From Embiotoca jacksoni (Eukaryota; Chordata; Actinopteri; Embiotocidae): 64,000 nt of DNA. The notes below the pieces were generated by a model. It was not told the origin of the DNA. It worked only from the letters and a program-made list of their open reading frames with translations, and ran no database searches. The translations under genes were made by a program, and so were the position numbers. The stretch spans positions 3,616,926-3,680,925 of the forward strand of contig JAKOON010000007.1 in assembly GCA_022577435.1 (NCBI GenBank), in the 5' to 3' direction. This document shows, in pieces, positions 21,848-31,800 of the stretch (positions are counted from its first letter, which is position 1; each line of letters starts with the position of its first letter).

Positions 21848-24331
21848 TCATGGGAAGACTCCGACGGTGCACCCCATCACCTCGTACTTTTGCCCCATCA
21901 CTTTGCTCAGCCTCATTTTTAAGATTTGGCACTTTGGAACCACCCCGGGAGCTCCCGTGTCCGCGACGGCGTCCGCTCTCGTCGCCTGCGCAGACGTCCG
22001 GGGCTTTGGGTGATTGAGGACCACCACCGGCTGGTTCGGACCCGGTCGTTTCACCGGCTGGTCCACCTTCAGCGGCATCGGGTAAATAACTGTACAATCG
22101 CTTAGACTCTCCACGGGTACCTGAGCCTTGTACTTGGATATTCGAAGCTTCAATCCCTTCTTGTTTTTTTTCCACACTCCCACTTGCACCCTTTTCAGAG
22201 ACACGGTCAGGAACTTCGAGGAGACGTCCGGGTCATTTATGGCCGCGCGCTGCAGAGCGTCGGCAGTCGCCTCGACGCGTGAGCCGACTTTAAATTCCTC
22301 GTCCGTTGAAGACTTTGGGGCAGGAATGCGTTTGCATTTCGCGCCGTCTGTTGGAGCGGAGCCATTTTTTTCCTCCTTGACGTGGACGTGGTTGTGGGTC
22401 GGTGCAGGAGGGTGCTGAATACTCTTATCCTGACCTTCCAGTTTCACAGACTCGCTCGTCTGCTCCGTCAACAACGCGTCACGGGTGAAGGCTCCATTCT
22501 TTGAGGCCGCCTGCGCGCGGTCCCCCGGTGTCGAAACCTTCTTTCGTTCCTCCGCGCTGTCCTTCATCGCGAACTGATCCGGGGTTGTACTGCCGCAACT
22601 GTTCTCCATCACTATGCCTCGCAGAGCCATGACCAGCGGCTGGATGGGACCCTGGACGTCCTCCGGCTGTTGACTCAATGAAAACACAGACGAGATGACG
22701 GGGAAGCTCTGCGGTTCTGACGCGTGTCCTTCTCTTGTCGTCTCGTTGGATCGGACTTCCTGGCTCCAAGTCGAGATCTTTGAATTGCTGTGATGAGAAA
22801 GGACGGGCGTTTTGATTGATAAGGGCTTGTTTAGAGTCCTGGGCAGTGGAAAAGATTGATTTGCAACATTGTCCTTGCCGACTGAAATTGCCGGAGGTCT
22901 CACTTGGGCAGCTGCGGGAACGCTCGAAGAGGGAGGAGCTGATTTTAAACTTTGCTGGCTCAGGGGCGCCGGCTCTTTAATCGTTTTTGTAGTAGTGTTG
23001 TTGTTCTTGAGGGAGATGGCTCCAGGTTCCAGCTTCACAGCCATCGGGACATCTCGAGGGAGGTTTTTTGTGTCGCTCGCCCTCCTGGGTGGGATACCCT
23101 TGTAGGGCTCTGGGTTTGAACTCTTCCTCTCATCCACCGCTTTATGACAAACCCTTGTTGCCATGCTGTCTGGATGCAGGGCGGCGCTCAACCTGCTGGT
23201 AGCCCTGTTGGAGATAACGGTGGAAGGAGCCGCGTTATGGCTCGCAGGCGCCGTTTGTGTCGCTCTGATCCCACCGCTTCCTTCTCTCACATGATGCAGG
23301 ATGCTTTTGGCGACCTTGTTCTGGACGACGGTGTGGGAATCCAAGTTGATTATTTCTTGTGACGCTCTTTTAAAGCCGCTCTGTTCTTTGCGAACTTGAT
23401 TTGGAAGGTGGTTGGACACGCTGACCGGCGCCGCCGCGGGGCGCTCCGCGGTCGCGGCTTTCGCTTCGCACTGTTTGCTGTTAACCGTGCACATGCCCAT
23501 ACTCATAGGCCTCGCCGTGTTCGGATGATTTAACGCGGACGACAGTGGCTTCCCCAGGGCGGAGTTTTGAGGGACCGCCGTCCTCGCGTCCTTTATCACG
23601 GACTCGTTTTCTTGCTGAGAGACGAGCCTCAGCTTCAGCTCCTTCGACCCGTTGACAGTTTTCACCTCGACAAGTTCCACCAAGCAGCCGGCGGGGATCG
23701 TTACTTCCTCTGGCAGAGAAACCGTGAGAGCCCTGTTGTGCTGAATGAGTCCATTCAAAGGGGACAAACATTCCACAGTGCCGTTGGTGCTGTAGTACCC
23801 GTTCGTGTCCGGCGTCTTCCCTCTCTGCTCGTCTTTTCCGAGTCTGACGGCGGGTGCGCTCGGGGCGGGCACCGTCACCCGAACGAGCGGCCGGAGGGGC
23901 GACGGATCCGCGGCGGGGACGCTCGCCAAGGCACTGGAAACGGCGCCCTGTGGACTCTTTGTCACGCCGGGCTTGGAAGGTTCTTGACTGATGCTTTTAC
24001 TGTGCAAACGGTCAATGTGCTTCACAAGGCACAGCCTCCTCATGTAGCCCCGTCCGCAGTGGGGACATTTGAACGGGTAGTTTGAAGTGTGCTGCTTCAG
24101 GTGCGCGTTCAACTCCGCCTCGCTGAAGGAGACCGCGTTGCAGTAAAAACAGTAAAACCTCGTCCCCATGTGCTCGATCATGTGCTTCTTGAACAGGGCA
24201 GCGTCTTTCGAAGCAAATCCACATTTCTCGCAGTACATCACTTTTGAGGGGCTTAAAACGCAATCCAGTCCCAAGTTCGGACGTCCGCCGCTCACGGGCG
24301 ACGGCATGCTTTGGTAGCTGACGGGCTTCAT
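21848..24331 (-). CDS. znf518b: Zinc finger protein 518B
   Basis: Nuclear C2H2 zinc-finger protein; mammalian ZNF518B has been linked to the histone methyltransferases G9a and PRC2. It is a single coding exon of 827 residues, shorter than the mammalian protein (about 1,070). The start has a strong context (gaccATGa). Three fingers lie near the N-terminus: C34/C37/H50/H54, C61/C64/H77/H81 and C89/C92/H105/H110. A long low-complexity Ser/Pro/Lys-rich middle follows. Near the C-terminus a basic conserved-looking block (VSLKRVQVGVWKKNKKGLKL) precedes the ending MGCTVGVFP. A splice acceptor upstream (exon edge about 24,505) suggests a 5' UTR intron. It is convergent with clnk and divergent from gsr. 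The call rests on the finger array, one-exon structure and clnk adjacency. ZNF518A is the main alternative, disfavoured by the neighbours. Confidence 0.88.
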   Translation of the reverse strand: MKPVSYQSMPSPVSGGRPNLGLDCVLSPSKVMYCEKCGFASKDAALFKKHMIEHMGTRFYCFYCNAVSFSEAELNAHLKQHTSNYPFKCPHCGRGYMRRLCLVKHIDRLHSKSISQEPSKPGVTKSPQGAVSSALASVPAADPSPLRPLVRVTVPAPSAPAVRLGKDEQRGKTPDTNGYYSTNGTVECLSPLNGLIQHNRALTVSLPEEVTIPAGCLVELVEVKTVNGSKELKLRLVSQQENESVIKDARTAVPQNSALGKPLSSALNHPNTARPMSMGMCTVNSKQCEAKAATAERPAAAPVSVSNHLPNQVRKEQSGFKRASQEIINLDSHTVVQNKVAKSILHHVREGSGGIRATQTAPASHNAAPSTVISNRATSRLSAALHPDSMATRVCHKAVDERKSSNPEPYKGIPPRRASDTKNLPRDVPMAVKLEPGAISLKNNNTTTKTIKEPAPLSQQSLKSAPPSSSVPAAAQVRPPAISVGKDNVANQSFPLPRTLNKPLSIKTPVLSHHSNSKISTWSQEVRSNETTREGHASEPQSFPVISSVFSLSQQPEDVQGPIQPLVMALRGIVMENSCGSTTPDQFAMKDSAEERKKVSTPGDRAQAASKNGAFTRDALLTEQTSESVKLEGQDKSIQHPPAPTHNHVHVKEEKNGSAPTDGAKCKRIPAPKSSTDEEFKVGSRVEATADALQRAAINDPDVSSKFLTVSLKRVQVGVWKKNKKGLKLRISKYKAQVPVESLSDCTVIYPMPLKVDQPVKRPGPNQPVVVLNHPKPRTSAQATRADAVADTGAPGVVPKCQILKMRLSKVMGQKYEVMGCTVGVFP

Positions 24332-25818
24332 GGTCAGTGGCGAGGTCTGCCGCTCATCTGGCAGCTTGGTGTCACAGATTCAACTACACCGGGAAGTCCA
24401 CGTCCATCGTCCCCTGATGTCCAGGGTTTTTGTTTCCCCCCCCCCTCCCTCCACCTCAAGGAGACAAGAGACCAACCGTGAGCTGACAACAAAGGCACTT
24501 CCCTTCTGTAAAAAGGCAGATGAGAGGGGGAAAAAAAAAAAAAATTGAGTTAAGTCAGTGATTGAACCCTTCAGGGCACAATGCTGGCTTTTTTTTGAAG
24601 AAGAAGAGGCCCATAAAGCCCTTCCCCCTCAAGCTCATGCACCTCTTCCACTCTTGCAGCTATTTATTATCCAGTTCACGGATTGAACGCATGACACAAT
24701 TAACCATCCGGTGACTCGATTTAAACGCGATCGTCTATTATTTGTCCTTTTTTCCCCCCAGTCCTGTCCCGAGCTGTCCTGTCTTCCTTTCAACGTCAGG
24801 GGGAAAAGGCCGTTACTAACCACAACAGGGGGTGGGGGTGGTGGGGGGGTCGCGGAGACGACGGCCCGTATTTAACTGTTTACGTTTCCCCAAATTCCTC
24901 CCACGTACCTGGCCGCGGCGTTGGGAAACAGCGGGGTTTTTTGGGGGTCTTTTGTGTGTATTTTCAAGTCAATAAATAAAAAAGAAAATCCCTTCCTTGG
25001 ACGTGATACTACTAACACTTCCACTAGCGGAGCCGTCGTTAGCCAGTTATAGCTAGCAGAAAAAAACAATTCCGGAAAATAGCAGCTCTTCTTTTCAAAA
25101 TAATAGTAAGGACAAACAAGTCAAGCCACTCCGCCTCGTTTAACCGTCTTACCTTTTGACGATATACCCTTATACGCCGTTTGTGGTTTCTTTTACGCTT
25201 ATTATACGTCACGAAACGATGTCGTCGTGCGTGTTCTCGCGCGAGCGAAGTTTTATTTTGAAAAATTCCGACCGGAAGTTCTGCTTCATATCATATTTTT
25301 CTTGACGTTTGACGGGACCGTGCAGCGGAGTCCGTGCAATTCTCCAACACGCACAACTCAAACCTCCTACATTTCCTGGGATGACCTGCGTTATAATCTA
25401 AATCGGCTACAAAAACAGCGTAATGCTTTCGGGCACCGCCGATTTTTTTTTATTTTTTTTCCACGCCTTCAAAATGTTGACAACTTCCACCACGACAACA
25501 TTAAATCTAAACGTGTCCGGACAGTTTTCGATTTGAGCCGGACGGGGTGTTTTTTTTTTTTTAAATTTTATTATTATTATTGTTTTTATTTATTTATTTT
25601 TTTTTTGGTCGCAGCTGTTTATATAGAAACGGGTCGGTTACTAGTGAGATTACCCAGTGACACAGGAAGTGGTTTGAAGCTTTTGTATTTGATGTGATGA
25701 AGTCCAACCCGCAGGCCTTCACCGGCTGACGGTGGCCGGACGGAGATCAACGTTGGATGCAACTCATTAAAATGATCTAAAAAAAAAAAAAAAGAAAAAA
25801 AAAAAAAGAAAGAAAAGC
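24332..25818. promoter_or_regulatory. Divergent promoter interval, znf518b / gsr
   Basis: The two start codons point away from each other across about 1.5 kb. On the minus strand, a polypyrimidine stretch and acceptor place the start of the znf518b coding exon at about 24,505. The middle (about 24,700-25,330) is locally CpG-rich and fits a TATA-less bidirectional promoter. Just before the gsr start the DNA becomes A-rich, with poly-A runs at 25,780-25,815. I found no clear antioxidant-response element by eye. Confidence 0.5.
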
Positions 25819-25880
25819 ATGCTGTTTGTCCGAATCTGCAGACTGCTTCCTACTACGTCAGCGCCACTGGCATTACCAAG
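25819..25880 (+). other. gsr: gsr exon 1: mitochondrial leader exon
   Basis: ATG in good context (A at -3) opens 20 codons plus 2 bases, ending at a strong donor (ccaag|gtgagt). Joined to the acceptor at 26,390 it gives ...LALPRHGFPRRS before the internal Met. The composition (Arg, Leu, Ser, Thr; no Asp or Glu) is that of a mitochondrial presequence. Initiation at the internal ATG, by leaky scanning or an alternative 5' exon, would give the cytosolic enzyme. Confidence 0.85.
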
Positions 25881-28800
25881 GTGAGTAATGTAGGTTGTTG
25901 TTGTTGTTGTTTTTTTAAAATAAATAAATAATGGATTAGACTGGTGAGTATTCTCTGTGAAATGTTGCGTTATTGCTTGCAGGTTTTTAATTTTTTATTA
26001 TTTTTGTTTTAACCTCTTTAAATCTGCAGGTATTAGTGTTTAAAACGCCTTAAATTCAGGTTTACATTTGAGATTCTCGTTGCAGAATATGCTCCTGATG
26101 TACTCCTGTTATTGTAGCTTCCCCCCCCCCCCACCCCCCACCAACCCCCCCGTACTAGTTCATGTGAGGATCACCATAACTATTGTGAAAACCGTTTCTG
26201 GGATTTGCACACCATTGTTGCGATTCATAATGACACAGCAGTGGCTTTCACTTGACCCTCCCCATTCCCCGTTTGTCTCACACATAACGCCTGCGAGCTT
26301 CCTGGTTATGGCAATATCAATCCACCTAACCCGGTCGCAAACTCCCTGCCGTTTTGTCCTCAGAAAGCAACTTTTCTCGTCTTTCCGCAGACACGGATTT
26401 CCCCGGCGCAGCATGGCATCAGACCCAGAGACGACCCGGTTCGACTTTCTGGTGATCGGCGGCGGGTCTGGAGGTCTGGCCGGGGCTCGGCGGGCGGCGG
26501 AGCTCGGAGCGGCTACCGCCGTCATCGAGAGTCACAAACTCGGAGGTACCTGCGTGAGTAAAAAAATAATTTAAAAGGAAAAAAAAAAAAAAAGTCCACT
26601 CTGACTGCTGTCACTTTACTGTCGCCTCTGCAGCTTTTATACTCGTGTTAGTTACCAGGTTCACTGCGAAGCCTCCGGACTCCTTTTGTGGATTTTTTTT
26701 TTTTTTTTTCTTTTCCTTTCCCCCCCCTGTGTTTGACAAACATTGTGGGTTTGTTAGAAGTGCTCTCCTCTCGTCCTGAGGCTAACACCAATGGACAAAA
26801 CAACACAGCCACAGTCTTAACATTTAAAAGTAAACTGACTTGTTTAAAAACCTGCATCTCTTCTTTTACTTCCTGGAAACATGTTCTACAATGTTGAAAG
26901 GTTTTGGGTCATGGTGCAACCGGAGCTGCAATATATGGAAGATGAGCTACTTCCTTAGTTTTAGTTGTTTTTTTTGTTGTTGTTGTTGCAGAGAATTGAA
27001 TGCATTATGTAGCCCGTGGTTGGTGTTTATATTGTTATCTCCACCTTCCGCATTTACTTCTCAATTAATATAACAGAAGTTAAGTCAAAGTTCATATCTA
27101 TTGCTGTTATCATGTGTTCACTTCGGGTGCTGTTATATATATATATAAAAAAAAAAAGATAAGGTTATATTGTGTTACTGTCTGATTTCGATAAATTCAA
27201 ACAATCACTTGACTTTGCATAAATGTGCCATGTTGATTACCTAAAAGTGTTGATATTGATCAGTGTTGGAAAGGTTACTTTTGAAATGTAACAAGTTACA
27301 TTTATTTATCGAGTTATACGAGCTGTTGGAAAAGTAATAAGTAATGTTACTATTTTAATTTCTTCATCTAAGTAATGTAACTTGTTACATTTGATTACTT
27401 TTCTGATAAATGTTTTAAATTGGGCAGTTGGGCGGTTACAGTAACTTACCTGCAGATGTTTCTTCTGGTGTGACATCAAGCTTTTTGATGTCTAATTTGA
27501 CGTTAGGGCCTTTTAATCCAGTTTATTCTTGAATTTCTGGCGATGAAATCAATTCTTGTCTCGTGAACTGTCCGGCTGCCTTGTCGTGCACGTTGATTTG
27601 ACTGGCAGACAGAAGACGGTGCAACTTTAAACGAGGGTACAGGTCAAAAACGGTACTTCAAAATCAGTGGAGCCTGTCGAGATGTACAAAGAGAGAAAAA
27701 AAAGATGCAAAGCAACAGAATTAATGTTATAGTCTACATACACGCTTTTAACCAAAAAGAATATATTCCGATGATCCTCCTTTGCAATCCCCAACATTTT
27801 GAAGTGTAACTGCAGTTTGATGACATATTTTCTTCTCAGTAAGTAATTGTATTGCATGTAACTAGTTACTCTCCATCCCTGATATTGATAATGTGATAGT
27901 GATTTCAGGTATACATCTTTTAAGTTGAACTGTAGAAGGAGCTTCACGAGTGACGTCTTTTTTTTTTCTTCTATAAAATGTCGTCGTTAGTTGTACGAAA
28001 CACAGGAGCTGGGCTGTTGTTCAGCTACGTTTTCATTTAACGCCACGACACATATTACAATGTAGTGTGTAGAAAATGCTCGGACCTCTTTGGCGTTCTG
28101 AAGTATCTTCTTGATAATTTAACATGTGCTTCTATTACGTTTGATAAAGTTTACACTGGATTCATTTGCTGTCCTCCGCTGTTTTTCAGGTCAATGTCGG
28201 CTGTGTCCCCAAGAAGGTAAACGTTCCTTTCCCTTCTTCTCTTAATGGGTCAAGTTTGAACTCGTAAGGCTGAATAATGTATTCATCTGCATGAAAATCT
28301 ATGTTTGTTCACAGGTTATGTGGAATGCAGCAGTTCATGCCGAGTATCTACATGACCACAGTGATTATGGCTTTGATGCTGGAAATGTTCGTTTCAGTTG
28401 GGAGTAAGTTACAGTGACTGTTGTCTCATTTTTCATGTTTTTGTGCAACCGCATTGAGCTCTTTTGAAAGCCGCCATGTTGTTCCAGGAACAAAGCGGTG
28501 TTCATTTCACGGTGCAACCTTTCCGTTTGTTTTGTTGCTTCACTTCCCTATCTTTGTGCATGAGCCAGTTGAGTCAGGATGACGGTTAGAGATTAAACTC
28601 TGGAAGGAGTGGCTGGGGTTACATGAGACAACTTTAGTCAAGGACACAAAGCAGTGAAGTGAGACGGGGTAGGGCAGCTGTTTAAGGTGGGCCAGTCTGG
28701 GTTTGTGTCCAGCATACTTCTATTGTCCCGGAACAATACCGTTATTAAAGATATTTCAACATGTTACTGGTAAAGCTCACGGAAAAGTATATATTAAAAT

Positions 28801-31800
28801 ATAAAGAGGTGGAAACAGGGTCTCTAAAAATCAAATGCAAAAGATGCTGCCTGTGTGAAGCTTTTAATGTTTAAACTTTTCTGAAACTGATGATTTAATA
28901 ATTTACATCTCTTGTCACCTTTAGTCTGTTTGGTTTAGTTTGATTGTTTTTAATTGGAATGTGTTTCTGTTATTTTGTCCAATCCATGTACGTTGCAGCA
29001 ATAAGATCCATCTGAATAGGCAGTGGGATGTCATATTAAATCAAACATTTTCTGAAAACAAGACTAAGATTTCAGCAGATATTTTCTCAGTCATCTAATT
29101 TCTGTGAAAGGCAACGCAAGTGTTTATGGTAACCCTGCTTACTGTTTACAAACAGGAAATGCTTTGGCTGCCCTTACAATTTTGTGTGTATTTGTGGGTT
29201 TGCAGAGCTCTAAAGGCCAAAAGAGATGCGTATGTCAGTCACCTAAACCGCATTTATCGCAACAATCTTGACAAGGTGAGTTCAAATTTTATTTAATGTT
29301 TCATTGTGTCACAACTCGGGTCACAAAGAATCCATTTCCACATGAAGATGGAACGAAAGATCAATTGCCGGTCAGAAAATACTGATGTCTGCTCCATTTC
29401 AGGCTAAAATCCAAACCATTCAAGGCCACGCCAGGTTTACAAGCGATCCGGAGCCGACTGTGGAGGTCAATGGAAAAAAGTATACGGCACCTCACATCCT
29501 CATCTCCACTGGAGGGCATCCTTCTGTTCTGAGTGAAGCTGAAGTTCCAGGTAAGACACGCTGTCATCATCTTTGTGTGAAGCTCTGCTGTTCCTGAGCT
29601 TTTTTTTTTTTTTTTTAGTTTCTTTAATTAATTCCAATAATACAATAATGCTACTTCTATGAAATCTCAACGATCATGTTTATTGTTTGTTTCAGGAGCA
29701 AGTCTGGGCATTACCAGCGATGGCTTCTTTGAACTTGAAACCCTGCCAAAGTAAGTTGGAAATATAATATGTTCTGTAAACACAGGTTGGACACCATCAG
29801 GATCATTTGGAGCTCACGGTTGTGTTTTCCTGACAGACGCACCGTGGTCGTGGGGGCTGGCTATATTGCAGTGGAGATGGCAGGCATTCTCGCCACCCTG
29901 GGGTCCAAAACATCCCTCGTTATTCGACAGACAGGAGTGAGGAGAAAAACGCACCATCATAGCGCATGATTGTTTCGCGGGAGTGCAGCCACACAGAAAC
30001 ACGTGTCTCTGTTTTCTCTCTGTAGGTTCTGAGGAACTTTGACGCCTTCATAAGCGCAAACTGCACCAAAGAACTGCAACACTCTGGCATAGATCTGTGG
30101 AAGAACTCTCAGGTGAAGTCTGTGAGTAAAACGGAGACGGGTCTGGAGGTGACGCTCGTCACCAAAGACCCGGAGAAGAAGAACGACGGAGAGAAGATCA
30201 GCACCATCCAGGAAGTGGACTGCCTTCTGTGGGCCATCGGCAGGCAGCCCAACACACTGGGGCTGAACATCGGCGAGATGGTAACAGTCGGCCCATTCAG
30301 AGGACACCCTATGATGTTTACTGCAGGCTGTCACTGCGAAATGTAACATCTGAGCTTCCTGGAAAACAGGCACTTCCCCTACATGGACTCATAAATGAAA
30401 GCTCTTATTTCATTTAACAGCTGGAAAGGCTGGAAAACACTCGTCAGTAAAACCGTAACTGGATTTAAAACGGCTTATCACCACTGTTCGTCTGCAAAGG
30501 GAATTCGTTCGCTTTTGGCTCGGTTCAGCATTCAATGTGTCAGCCTTGTTTATTCTTGCTGCTTAATTGTCCTTTTAGATAACAGCAGAGTTGCAGATCA
30601 TTTAGAATTTCTGTGTAGTAAAGACACAGGATTTATGTCTTTAGTCATTTTAGCATAAAAAGAGCTCTGCCCCAGAACTACATCTATTCACACACTATCA
30701 GACGAAAAAGTTTCATAATTGAAGACCTTTATATGGCAATAAACCAGAATAAACTAGGACTGGGATCATAAACCAACGATTGGGGATAATCTAGGAACAA
30801 GCAGAGACAACTGTTGCACAACTTTGTTGTTGTTTTCTGGACGCGACGAGTGAAATTCTGGCACAAGTGAAATGGCTGTGAGCTTCACAGGCCTGTTATC
30901 AACAGATTAAAGGAGCAGTGAATTCTGGGTTAGTCTGGGTCAAATAGTCAGAGGGCTTTGCCTCTTCTGACTATTTGTGGCTCAGAGACAGCTGGTTGGC
31001 TGCAGTGATTGACCATCAAAAGCAGCAGTTTGACTATGAACTTCTGTTTAGGTCAACAAAGCATGTTTAAGTGAGGACTGTGACTGACCTCTGTTCTGTT
31101 TACAATCCTCCGTAGTCGTTTCTTGCTGTAGACATCATTTCTCTGCTCAGCTGCTCGCTCCTAATTCACTTTCAAAACTTTATAGAAAGGGAAACGGTCA
31201 AAACCCTCTGTCTTGTTTCTCTAAACCATTGTTCATCCCAGCAGAGCTTCTCCACAACACTTTGTCTTAAACCTGTTTGTTTGTTGGCTTTAGTAGTGTC
31301 GTAGCAAAGTTCACAAATACCAATTTTGTCAAACAATTCAAAGTGAATGTCTTGTCTTCTTCTTCGCTGTACATCCTGATGTTTTTACTGACTTGTGACG
31401 ACTGTATAAGGGGTTCTGTCTCTTTATTTGTCAGGGTGTGGATACAGACGAAAGGGGCCATATCGTGGTGGATGAGTTTCAGAACACCAGTCGATCAGGG
31501 CTCTATGCTGTCGGGGATGTCTGTGGCAAAGCTCTTCTCACACCTGGTAGGAAGCAGCACTCATAATAACCCAAGTCATTTTACATGTTGGCCAGTTTGG
31601 GTGTTTGAAGGCTGGTGATGCTGATGTTTTCTAAACTAAAGGCTTTAATAGCATTTTGTGTCCACTGTTAATATCCCTACATTATTTTTTATGTCTAAAA
31701 GGTATTTCAACGATAGTAAGAAGAAAGGTGTTTGTGGGTGCTTTCACAAGAGACGTGTGGCTCAAAATAACTGCACAGCATTGCAAAAGAAAAGAAAAAA

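Noticed and set aside
21789..22175. Overlapping frames on both strands within znf518b
   Set aside because: These are shadows of the 827-residue znf518b frame, whose fingers and C-terminal block identify the true frame.
26068..26412. N-terminal extension of the gsr exon 2 frame upstream of 26,391
   Set aside because: The frame is open by chance. A good acceptor at 26,390 and the phase-matched leader exon at 25,819-25,880 give a better model.
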